NCBI RefSeq assembly: GCF_035917455.1
Contig: NZ_CP109078.1
Coordinates: 372,001 to 436,000 of the forward strand
Direction: 5' to 3'
DNA length: 64,000 bases
Source of the DNA: Micromonospora sp. NBC_01796
GTDB taxonomy: Bacteria > Actinomycetota > Actinomycetes > Mycobacteriales > Micromonosporaceae
A program made the translations under genes and the position numbers. This document shows, one piece after another, positions 41,265 through 48,514 of the stretch (positions are counted from its first letter, which is position 1; every line of letters begins with the position of its first letter). Below the pieces are notes generated by a model, which had not been told where the DNA came from, made no database searches, and saw nothing but the letters and a program-made list of their open reading frames with translations.

Positions 41265-42484
41265 ACCCGCGCCCCCATCTGCGTCGCCAGTTCGGTGACC
41301 AGCGCGGGCGCCGTACCTTTTGTTCTCCGGAGGATGTCCGCCATCAGCTCGTGCGCGATCGGCCGACCCCGGATCTCCCACGGCGCGACCCGGTCCGCCT
41401 CGACCAGCGCCTCTCCGGCACAGCCGGTCTCGCCGACCAGGAGGTAACCACGGGCGAGGTCGAGCAGGTGGTGCGCCCGCCGCTCCGGCAGCAGCCCGGC
41501 GAGCGCCCGGTGGTTGAGCTGGTGCGCGTGGATCGAGACCGCCTGTCGGCCGTCCCCCAGCTCGACCGCCGCCGCCGCGCGGTGCAACTCCACGTTGGTC
41601 GGGCCGAAGCTGGTCCAGTATTCGTTCCGGTCCCCGCCGAGCATCTTCGCCGCCTCGTCGGCCCCCCGGAACAGGTCGTGCACGCCCGCGTTGTCGCCGA
41701 GCCGGGCCGCCGCCATCGCCGCCTGGAGCAGCAGTGACCCGTACACCGACAGGTGGGCCGGGTCGGCGGTGCCGAGGTCGGTCGGGGCGAGCCGGTGGGC
41801 CATGACCATGTTCGCCTCGAAGGCCGGGCGGGCCCGGCCCATCGCCAGGAGCGCGTTGGCCATCCTGCTGGTCGCCACCGCCGCGAGCAGGTCGTCCTCG
41901 GCTCGCCGGGCGGTCCCGATCGCCCGGTCGGCGGCCAGCCGGGCCAAGTCGCACTCGCCGAACTTCCGCAGCGCCGAGGAGGCGATCTGGAGCACCTGTC
42001 CGAGCAGGCTCGCCGCCTGCCGCCCGGCGTCGCCACGGTGGTACGCGTCCGCCGCCTGGGCGTCGCGCAACAGTCCCGGCAGCCCCCGGACCAGTACGCC
42101 GTACCGCGCGTACTGGTAGGTGAGCCAGGCGTGGTTCACCGACTGGGCCAGCTCGTGCAGCGGCGTCGCCGGGGCCCGACCGAGCGGGGCGACCGGCGCG
42201 GACCGCTCCAGCGCCTGCCGGAGATCGTCCAGCTCCCGTTGGTCGTAGCTGCCCGACGGGCTCGACCCCCGCTCGGGATCCCGGTTGAGCAGCATCGCCA
42301 CGTCGATCTGGAGCACGACGGCGATCTGGTAGAGCATCGAGAACTTGTCGAGTCGCCGGTCCCCCCGCTCGACCTTGTCGACCCAGCTCTTGGACCTGCC
42401 GATCCGATCGGCGAACACCTGCTGGGACATCTTCCGCTGGCCACGCCAGTAGGCGACCCGACGCCCGATCGGCAACTCGTCCAT
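41261..42484 (-). CDS. XRE-family regulator with a long helical (TPR-like) C-terminus
   Basis: 407 residues from ATG 42484 (GTG at 42487 also in frame). The N-terminal Cro/C1-type HTH (about 8-65) has MSQQVFADRIGRSKSWVDKVERGDR. Residues about 100-400 are an alpha-helical solenoid with repeated A/L-rich 30-40-residue units (for example ADEAAKMLGG, AADRAIGTARRAEDDLLAAV), consistent with TPR-like ligand or peptide binding. The start shares one base with the stop of the 71-aa gene (TGATG), so the two are coupled. This HTH plus helical-repeat layout recalls peptide-sensing RRNPP-type regulators, which is only an analogy here. The signal it senses is unknown. Confidence 0.85.
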   Translation of the reverse strand: MDELPIGRRVAYWRGQRKMSQQVFADRIGRSKSWVDKVERGDRRLDKFSMLYQIAVVLQIDVAMLLNRDPERGSSPSGSYDQRELDDLRQALERSAPVAPLGRAPATPLHELAQSVNHAWLTYQYARYGVLVRGLPGLLRDAQAADAYHRGDAGRQAASLLGQVLQIASSALRKFGECDLARLAADRAIGTARRAEDDLLAAVATSRMANALLAMGRARPAFEANMVMAHRLAPTDLGTADPAHLSVYGSLLLQAAMAAARLGDNAGVHDLFRGADEAAKMLGGDRNEYWTSFGPTNVELHRAAAAVELGDGRQAVSIHAHQLNHRALAGLLPERRAHHLLDLARGYLLVGETGCAGEALVEADRVAPWEIRGRPIAHELMADILRRTKGTAPALVTELATQMGARV

Positions 42485-42699
42485 CACGCGGTCGGGTTGC
42501 GTCGGATCCGACCGGACACCCCAATCGAAAAGAATTCGTACGGTTCAGAGGCCGACTTGGTGTTGAACCTCCCGCCGTTGCGGGGCTGTTTGCGATTTTC
42601 TGTTTCTGCCGGGACGACAGGGGTGGTTGTCACCTGTTCCGGGGTGACGGTCGTATCCGAGCCGAGCTTTGTTTGCGATTCGCGTTCCTCGTTGGACAT
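42484..42699 (-). CDS. Small Thr/Ser-rich protein with conserved C-terminal IGVSGRIRR motif (copy A)
   Basis: 71 residues from ATG 42699, with AGGGAG 6-7 bases upstream. It starts MSNEERESQTKLGSD, has a Thr/Pro/Val-rich middle, and ends EPYEFFSIGVSGRIRRNPTA. No signal peptide or membrane segment. Copy B (43995-44186) starts MPSEESES and ends VPYKTFVIGMSGRTRRRPRA, so the shared ends are M-x2-EE-x-ES and PY-x2-F-x-IG-x-SGR-x-RR-x-P-x-A. The stop overlaps the ATG of the XRE-TPR gene, giving strict coupling. The family is not one I recognise. Options: signalling-peptide precursor, RiPP-like precursor or regulator partner. Confidence 0.7.
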   Translation of the reverse strand: MSNEERESQTKLGSDTTVTPEQVTTTPVVPAETENRKQPRNGGRFNTKSASEPYEFFSIGVSGRIRRNPTA

Positions 42700-42942
42700 C
42701 GCGCTCTCCCTTTCGTCGTTGGAAGGGGCCGCCCCGGACGCTGGCTGGGGAAGCCGGAGCGCCTTCCACGGTCGCACCCGGTCGACTTCGTTTGCCGCCA
42801 GATCCAAACACTTCCGCTAGTGACACTCTGCTGTGGAACCCCCTACTGTCGGGAGCGGTTACGCCCCGGCGTGGTTTGGTACCGAATCGACGGTCCACGC
42901 GTGAGACACGCGACGGACGATGTGAGGACGGTGTGGGATCCG

Positions 42943-43728
42943 ATGGATGACCGGCTGCAATTTCTCCTGGACGAACTGCGCCACGCCCGCGCGTCGCGGG
43001 GCATGACGCAGGAGGATCTGGCCAGGGCGATGAACTACTCGCCCTCCACGATCGGGATGGTCGAGACCGGTGGACGCCGCCCGCCGCCCGGATTCTGGGA
43101 ACTGTTGGACAAGGTGCTCAAGACGGGCGGCCTCTTCGTCCGCCTCCTGAAGCGACTCGGCTCCCCGCAGTGGATGCAGGAGTGGGAGGGCGCCGAACGC
43201 GAAGCCCTGGTGCTCCGGTCGTACCAGTCGATGGTGGTGCCGGGACTACTCCAGACCGAGGCATACGCCCGCTCGATGTTCCAAGCCGGAAACATGCTCA
43301 CGGACGAGGAGATCAACAATCGGGTGACCAATCGCCTGGACCGGCAGTCGGTGTTCACCCGCGAGAAGCCCCCGCAGTTCACGGCGGTACTCGACGAGGC
43401 CGTGCTCCGCCGCCCGATCGGCAGCCCGCGCGTCATGCGCGAACAACTCCTGCACCTCGTCAAGGCGACCGAGCGCCCCCGCCTGCGCTTGCACATCGTG
43501 CCCTCATCCGTCGGGGCGTACCTTGGATTGGGCGGACCCTTTGTCCTCGCTACGCTGCCGAGCGGAGAGGACGTCGCCTATCTGGACAACCAGCTCAAGG
43601 GTCAGGTCATCGATCGAGCCGAGGACGTGACGCTGGTCCGGGAGGCGTGGGAGTCCATCCACGGCGAGGCACTTCCGCACCAGCAGTCAGTCGAGTTGAT
43701 TTTGGGAGTGGCGGAGACATGGATCTGA
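42943..43728 (+). CDS. XRE-family regulator, DUF5753 type (Scr1-like)
   Basis: 261 residues if started at ATG 42943; GTG codons at 42901, 42922 and 42931 are in-frame alternatives. The N-terminal HTH (about 12-68) has SRGMTQEDLARAMNYSPSTIGMVETG. The DUF5753 domain follows (about 85-250): YQSMVVPGLLQTEAYARSMF, TREKPPQFTAVLDEAVLRRP, LRLHIVPSSVGAYLGLGGPF. Proteins of this kind pair with DUF397 partners and control development or antibiotic production in streptomycetes. Its stop overlaps the DUF397 start by 10 bases. It is divergent from copy A of the small-protein family, with 243 bases between. Confidence 0.88.
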   Translation: MDDRLQFLLDELRHARASRGMTQEDLARAMNYSPSTIGMVETGGRRPPPGFWELLDKVLKTGGLFVRLLKRLGSPQWMQEWEGAEREALVLRSYQSMVVPGLLQTEAYARSMFQAGNMLTDEEINNRVTNRLDRQSVFTREKPPQFTAVLDEAVLRRPIGSPRVMREQLLHLVKATERPRLRLHIVPSSVGAYLGLGGPFVLATLPSGEDVAYLDNQLKGQVIDRAEDVTLVREAWESIHGEALPHQQSVELILGVAETWI

Positions 43729-43907
43729 GCGGCGCGATCTGGCGCAAGAGCACCCGCAGCAGCACCAACGGGGGTGACTGTGTCGAGGTGGCCGACAACC
43801 TGACCGGACACGTGTACGTCCGGGACACCAAGGACCGCGACGGCGGCACCCTGACCTTCGGGCCGAACGCCTGGCGTGCGTTCGTCGGCGCGGTCAAGGT
43901 CCGCTGA
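43719..43907 (+). CDS. DUF397 small protein
   Basis: 62 residues from ATG 43719. Recognised by AIWRKSTRSSTNGGDCVEVA at the start, VYVRDTKDRDGGTLTFGP in the middle and AWRAFVGAVK at the end, the standard DUF397 layout. It overlaps the XRE-DUF5753 gene by 10 bases and forms the classic pair, proposed to act as a partner of the regulator in a module like Scr1-Scr2. No catalytic residues are seen. Confidence 0.92.
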   Translation: MDLSGAIWRKSTRSSTNGGDCVEVADNLTGHVYVRDTKDRDGGTLTFGPNAWRAFVGAVKVR

Positions 43908-43994
43908 TCCGACTCGTACGACGCCCCCGCGCCGCCTGGGCCGGGGGCCTCGTCCGATCCGCCGCTCTGAATCCGTGTCGCCGGGCCGCTTCCG

Positions 43995-44186
43995 TCAGGC
44001 CCGTGGCCGGCGCCGGGTCCGACCGGACATGCCGATCACGAAGGTCTTGTACGGCACCGACGCACCACCGCCGTTGGCCGTCGAGCCGTCGGGGTCTGCC
44101 GTCTTTCCCGATGTCGTCTTCGGGATGACGGTGGTCGGGCGCTTGGGCGTGGAGGTCGTGGTCGACTCGGACTCTTCGCTGGGCAT
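43995..44186 (-). CDS. Small Thr/Ser-rich protein with conserved C-terminal IGMSGRTRR motif (copy B)
   Basis: 63 residues from ATG 44186, with GAGGAAGC before it. It begins MPSEESESTTTSTPKRP, has a Thr/Gly-rich variable middle, and ends VPYKTFVIGMSGRTRRRPRA. It is homologous to copy A at both ends; the DNA for the C-terminal motif shares a 12-base core (TCCGACCGGACA on the plus strand). Unlike copy A it has no coupled regulator: the gene upstream on its strand is absent, and it converges with the DUF397 gene 87 bases away. No signal peptide or cysteine. Function unknown. Confidence 0.65.
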   Translation of the reverse strand: MPSEESESTTTSTPKRPTTVIPKTTSGKTADPDGSTANGGGASVPYKTFVIGMSGRTRRRPRA

Positions 44187-44417
44187 CAGGAGCTTCCTCT
44201 TCGTTGGGATGTGTATGCGGTACCCAACCGTAGGAGCTGACAACCGCCGACCGTACGCATCGACATGGAACTTGATCAGAACTTGAGCCTCCGTACTGCG
44301 GGGCGGATGGTGGTGGGCCTCACAGTGCTTCGCCTGGTCACGCTCGGGGTCGTACGCCGGGAACGCCGGATAGCCTTGCCGGTTGGACGATGACCCCGAC
44401 CGGGAAAAGTGGCAGCG

Positions 44418-45134
44418 ATGAGCATCAGGCCCGACGAACACGACATCTCAGGTAACCCCGTCTGGTCGTCGCTGACCGGTCGGCATGCCCGTTTCGCCAC
44501 CGCCCACGGTCGGGCCGTCCGCTTCCAGCCGGACATCTCACCGTTCTCCGCCGTCACCGACTGGCACGACGAGGGGGCCTGGTCCGACCTGGCGACGCTG
44601 GCCGGACCCGGTGCGATCGTTGCCGTCGCGGGCGTCGGACTCGTGCTGCCCGCAGGGTGGGACGTGGTGTGGCACGGGGAGGGGCTGCAAATGGTCGACG
44701 TCGCCGTGGAGGCGGCCGACGATCCGGAGGCGGTGACGCTGACCGGGGCTGACGTACCGGAGATGCTCGACCTGGTGGCGCGTACCGAGCCGGGGCCGTT
44801 CGCCCCGCGCACGATCGAGCTGGGGACGTACCTGGGGATTCGCCGGGGCGGTGCGCTCGTCGCGATGGCGGGCGAGCGGCTGCGGGTGCCCGGCCTAACC
44901 GAGATCAGCGCGGTCTGCACCGATCCCGGGCATCGGGGCCAGGGGCTGGCCAGCCGGCTGATCAAGGCGGTGTCGGCCGGGATCCGTCGCCGGGGCGACA
45001 CCCCGTTCCTGCACGTCGCCGGGAACAACATCAACGCGATCCGGCTCTACGAGGCGATGGGGTTCAAGGTGCGTACGGAGATCACCTTCGCCGCCCTCCG
45101 TACCCCGTCGGCCGAACCGACCGGGATCGCCTGA
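44418..45134 (+). CDS. GNAT-family N-acetyltransferase (FR47-like)
   Basis: 238 residues from ATG 44418; GTG 44409 is in frame but its Shine-Dalgarno spacing is poorer. The N-terminal half is a degenerate GNAT repeat. The C-terminal half has ISAVCTDPGHRGQGLASRLIKAV, the acetyl-CoA-binding motif with QGLAS, then FLHVAGNNINAIRLYEAMGF. This two-part layout is the FR47/GCN5-related group. The acceptor is unknown. A short hairpin right after the stop may terminate it. Confidence 0.82.
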   Translation: MSIRPDEHDISGNPVWSSLTGRHARFATAHGRAVRFQPDISPFSAVTDWHDEGAWSDLATLAGPGAIVAVAGVGLVLPAGWDVVWHGEGLQMVDVAVEAADDPEAVTLTGADVPEMLDLVARTEPGPFAPRTIELGTYLGIRRGGALVAMAGERLRVPGLTEISAVCTDPGHRGQGLASRLIKAVSAGIRRRGDTPFLHVAGNNINAIRLYEAMGFKVRTEITFAALRTPSAEPTGIA

Positions 45135-45151
45135 CCCGCGCGGACCGGGTC
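45133..45151 (+). terminator. Short hairpin plus T-tract
   Basis: GACCCG and CGGGTC form a 6-bp stem over a 7-base loop, followed by TTT. The stem begins inside the stop codon of the acetyltransferase gene and lies before the next gene at 45187. Confidence 0.4.
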
Positions 45152-45186
45152 TTTCGAATTGATCGCGGCCGAGGCACCATGCCCAC

Positions 45187-45699
45187 ATGCGTGATCGGGA
45201 AACCCTGACCCCTGTCGAACCGCTCATCCGCCCGGCGGTGCCGGCCGATGTCGACGTGCTGCACCGTTTCGTGGTCGAGCTGGCCGAGGCGGTGCAGCTT
45301 CCGGAAGCCGTCACCGCCCAACCCGGGGACCTCGCCGAGGCGCTGTTCGGCGCGCGTCCCCTCGTCGAGGCGGTGGTGGCCACCGTGGACGGGCAACCGG
45401 CCGGGTTCGCCCTGTTCTACCCCACCTACAGCACGATCCTCGGTCGGCCCGGTCTGCACCTCGAAGACCTCTACGTCAGCCCCGGACACCGGGGCGGTGG
45501 CCTGGGCCGGGCGCTGCTCGTCCATCTCGCCGAACTGGCCGTACAACGTGGCTGTGCCCGGCTCGAATGGTGGGTGACGCGGACGAACGAGTCGGCGCAA
45601 CGCTTCTACGACAGCCTGCACGCGCGCGGCCTGGACGAGATCGAGGTCCTGCGCCTCGACGGCGACCTGCTGCGGAACCTGGCGGGCGCTACTCGCTGA
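45187..45699 (+). CDS. GNAT-family acetyltransferase, diamine/thialysine-acetyltransferase-like
   Basis: 170 residues from ATG 45187. The catalytic core has FYPTYSTILGRPGLHLEDLYVSPGHRGGGLGRAL, the tell-tale sequence of spermidine/spermine- and thialysine-type N-acetyltransferases, then WWVTRTNESAQRFYDSLHA. It acetylates amines with acetyl-CoA; the physiological amine is unknown. The 3' end overlaps the 3' end of the LysR gene by 11 bases on the other strand (convergent). Confidence 0.82.
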   Translation: MRDRETLTPVEPLIRPAVPADVDVLHRFVVELAEAVQLPEAVTAQPGDLAEALFGARPLVEAVVATVDGQPAGFALFYPTYSTILGRPGLHLEDLYVSPGHRGGGLGRALLVHLAELAVQRGCARLEWWVTRTNESAQRFYDSLHARGLDEIEVLRLDGDLLRNLAGATR

Positions 45700-46567
45700 A
45701 GGCCCGCCGGGCGTGCACCAGCAACTCGCGCACGGCGGGGCTGTGCGCGTTCTTCCAGACCAGGGCGAGCAGGGCCGGCGTCTCCAGGTCGTCGATGGTG
45801 CGGGCGACGAGCCGGTCGGTGTAGCGGGTGGCCATCGAGTTGCTCAGGATGCCGACGGCGAGGCCCCGGGCGGCCAGGTCCGCGATGGCATCGGCGGCGC
45901 TGGCCTGTAGCGCGATCGTCGGCCGGAGGCCCCGCGCGGCGCAGGCCTGGTCGAACACCGTGCGCAGGCCGGTCCCGACCGGCATACAGACGATCGGGTA
46001 CGCGTCCAGGTCGCGCAGGGCCACCCGTCGCTTGCTCGCCAACGGATGCCCCGCCGGGACCGTGACGACGAGCCGCTCACTGATGATCGTCACCGCCTCC
46101 AGCCCGTCCGGGGTGGCGGTCGCGCAGCCGACGAGTGCCAGGTCGATGCTGCCGGCACGCACACCCTCGACGAGCCGGTCGGAGTTGTCCTCCAGTAGTG
46201 CGACCTCCACACCGGAGTGGGCGCGATGGAAGGAGGCGAGGGCATCGAACAGCGGCGTGACGGTGCACCCGATGACCATCCCGACGGTGAGCCGCCCCCG
46301 GATCAGGTCGGTCACCTCACCCACCGCCTGCCCGACCGCCCCGGCGGCGGCGAGCGCGACGCGGGCGTGTTCGAGCGCCGCCTTCCCCGCGACGGTGAGC
46401 GTGGCGGTACGCGCCGAGCGGTCGAACAGGTCGGCACCCACCTCGCGTTCGAGCTGGCGGATCTGGGCGCTGACCCCGGACTGGCTGATGTGCACCCGCT
46501 CGGCGGCCCGGGTGAAGCTCTGCTCCTCGGCCACCGCGACGAAGTATTCGAGCTGCCTCAATTCCAT
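45689..46567 (-). CDS. LysR-family transcriptional regulator
   Basis: 292 residues. N-terminal winged HTH: MELRQLEYFVAVAEEQSFTRAAERVHISQSGVSAQIRQLE (residues 1-40), followed by the LysR substrate-binding domain (about 90-290) with RLTVGMVIGC, VTVPAGHPLASKR and AARGLAVGILSNS. It is divergent from the MFS transporter gene, 121 bases apart, with CTAGATCCCAGTAGATCC in the gap as a possible LysR site. This arrangement predicts effector-dependent activation of the exporter. Confidence 0.9.
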   Translation of the reverse strand: MELRQLEYFVAVAEEQSFTRAAERVHISQSGVSAQIRQLEREVGADLFDRSARTATLTVAGKAALEHARVALAAAGAVGQAVGEVTDLIRGRLTVGMVIGCTVTPLFDALASFHRAHSGVEVALLEDNSDRLVEGVRAGSIDLALVGCATATPDGLEAVTIISERLVVTVPAGHPLASKRRVALRDLDAYPIVCMPVGTGLRTVFDQACAARGLRPTIALQASAADAIADLAARGLAVGILSNSMATRYTDRLVARTIDDLETPALLALVWKNAHSPAVRELLVHARRAFSE

Positions 46568-46688
46568 AACCAGCGATTCTAGATCCCAGTAGATCCATCT
46601 GTTGGACTTCTGATCGCCGGGCTACCACGCTGGGAAGCAACCAAGCCCCACGCACCTCCCCACCGCCCCGAGAAACGCAGGTATCGAC

Positions 46689-48218
46689 ATGCGCAAGTGG
46701 CTGCCGCTGATGACGGTCTGCCTCGGTACGTTCATGCTCCTGATCGACGTCACCATCGTGGTCGTCGCCCTGCCCGACATGGTCGGTGACCTGGACGCCT
46801 CCTTCGGCGCCCTGCAATGGGTGATCAACGCTTACGCCCTGGCGCTGGGCGCCCTGGTGCTCGGGGCGGGTTCGATCGCCGACCTCGTCGGGCACCGCCG
46901 GGCGTACGTCGTCGGGCTCGCGATCTTCGCCGCCTCGTCGCTGGTCTGCGGCCTCGCCCCCAACACCGGCGTGCTGATCACCGCCCGTACGGTCCAGGGC
47001 ATCGGTGCGGCGGCCATGTTCGCGACCACGTTCGCCCTGCTCAACAGCGCGTACGCCGGACGCGACCGGGGCACCGCGTACGGGATCTGGGGTGCCGTGT
47101 CGGGCGCCTCCGCGGCGGTGGGCCCGATCCTCGGCGGGCTGCTCACCGAGGGCCTGTCGTGGCGCTGGATCTTCTTCGTCAACCTGCCGGTCAGCGCCGT
47201 CGCCATCGTGCTGTGTCTGACCACGCTCGCCACCGTCCACGTACCGGGCCGGGGCAGGGTGGACATCGGTGGCATGGCCAGCTTCACGGCGGCAGCGGCC
47301 TGCGCAACGTACGCGCTCATCCGGGCGAACGAGGACGGCTGGTCCGATCCGGGGGTGTGGGCGCTGCTCGTACTGGCGGTGGCGCTGCTGGCCGGGTTCG
47401 TCGCGTTCGAGTCACGCTCCCCGTACGCGATGTTCGACCTCGCCCTGCTGCGCAACCGCTCGTTCGTCGCGGTGCTGCTCGCCGGCCTGCTGCTGACGTT
47501 CGCCGCCTTCGCCACGTTCACCTACACCTCGATCTGGCTCCAGTCGGTGCTGGGCATGACTGCGATCGGGGCGGGGCTGACCGGGCTGCCGATGTCGATC
47601 ACGGCGTTTGCCGTCTCGGCGGTACTGGGACGGATCCTGCACGGGCGGCGGCCCGATCTGGTGATCGGTGGAGGGCTGCTGCTCGTCGGTCTCGGCAGCC
47701 TGCTCACCGCCGTGCTCGTACGCGGTTCGGCCGGCTGGCCGGCGCTGGTTCCCGGTCTCGCCGTGGTCGGGGTCGGCGTCGGCCTGGTGACGCCGATCCT
47801 CGGCTCGGTCTCCATGTCGCTGGTGCCGCCACAACGCGGCGGCATGGCCGCCGGTGCGGTCAACACCGCCCGCCAACTCGGCTTCGCCTTCGGCATCGCC
47901 GTGCTGGGCAGCGTCTTCGCCGCCCGCGCGCAGGCTGTCCTGTCCGGACGTGAGGTGCCGGACGCGGGTCGGGTCGCGCACGCCATTGCCGGGGGTCAGA
48001 CGCCCGGCCTGCTGCACGCGGCCCCGCCGGACGGGCGGGAACTGCTCGACAGCGCGGCGCACGCGGCGGCGGTCACCGGCGTCCAGGGGACCTTCGCCGT
48101 GGCCGGAGCCGTCGGCATCGTCGCCGGCCTGGTCGTGGTCTTCCTCATGCGACCCGCCCCGGCTGGGATGAGGCAGGAGCACGAGCGCCCGCCGCTCCCC
48201 CAGCCGACGCCGCGCTGA
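46689..48218 (+). CDS. MFS transporter, DHA2 (14-helix) drug exporter type
   Basis: 509 residues. Motif C-like and motif A features: LDVTIVVVALPDM near residue 20, GSIADLVGHRRAYVVGL (motif A, about 60-78), and SAAVGPILGGLLTEGLSWRWIFFVNLP (motif C). 14 hydrophobic helices fit the DHA2 branch (EmrB/QacA), proton-driven export of small molecules. The divergent LysR gene is the presumed regulator. A strong hairpin terminator lies 50 bases after the stop. Confidence 0.9.
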   Translation: MRKWLPLMTVCLGTFMLLIDVTIVVVALPDMVGDLDASFGALQWVINAYALALGALVLGAGSIADLVGHRRAYVVGLAIFAASSLVCGLAPNTGVLITARTVQGIGAAAMFATTFALLNSAYAGRDRGTAYGIWGAVSGASAAVGPILGGLLTEGLSWRWIFFVNLPVSAVAIVLCLTTLATVHVPGRGRVDIGGMASFTAAAACATYALIRANEDGWSDPGVWALLVLAVALLAGFVAFESRSPYAMFDLALLRNRSFVAVLLAGLLLTFAAFATFTYTSIWLQSVLGMTAIGAGLTGLPMSITAFAVSAVLGRILHGRRPDLVIGGGLLLVGLGSLLTAVLVRGSAGWPALVPGLAVVGVGVGLVTPILGSVSMSLVPPQRGGMAAGAVNTARQLGFAFGIAVLGSVFAARAQAVLSGREVPDAGRVAHAIAGGQTPGLLHAAPPDGRELLDSAAHAAAVTGVQGTFAVAGAVGIVAGLVVVFLMRPAPAGMRQEHERPPLPQPTPR

Positions 48219-48267
48219 CACTGGGGCGTGCGCGGTCCACCGGCTCCCACCGTGCTGTGGCGTGCGC

Positions 48268-48301
48268 GGTCCACCGGCTCGGCCTGCCGAACCGGTGGAC
48301 C
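48268..48301 (+). terminator. Strong hairpin terminator with a duplicated arm
   Basis: GGTCCACCGG pairs with CCGGTGGACC, and an inner TCGGC/GCCGA continues the stem past a C/A mismatch, giving about 15 bp. The left arm sits in a 22-base sequence that occurs twice in direct orientation (48225-48246 and 48259-48280), so either copy can pair with the right arm. It lies between convergent MFS and aldo/keto reductase genes. Confidence 0.7.
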
Positions 48302-48374
48302 CCCCACGTCCGCCCAGCGGCTCGCCGCCGAACGACGGTGACTCGATCAGGGCTTACATACCCAGCGGAGTAGG

Positions 48375-48392
48375 TACATCAAAGATGATGTA
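48375..48392. promoter_or_regulatory. Operator-like palindrome in a convergent intergenic gap
   Basis: TACATCA and TGATGTA are perfect 7-bp arms around a 4-base spacer (AAGA), in an AT-rich patch at 48350-48410. Both flanking genes end toward it, so no promoter is expected here. It may be a remnant of a lost gene or a distant site. I see no gene in 48302-48514. Confidence 0.3.
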
Positions 48393-48514
48393 AAGAAAAT
48401 TCGCGTCGTACGGCTCAGGCGGTGTCCGTTGCCTTCTTGATCACTGCCCAGCCGGCGCCTCCGGTCGCCCAGGGTCAGCGTCTCAGCGACGACCGCCCGG
48501 GCCGTACCACGGGG

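Noticed and set aside
42809-42822. CACT-N6-AGTG dyad in the XRE divergent promoter region
   Set aside because: Arms of only four bases are expected by chance in this length of sequence.
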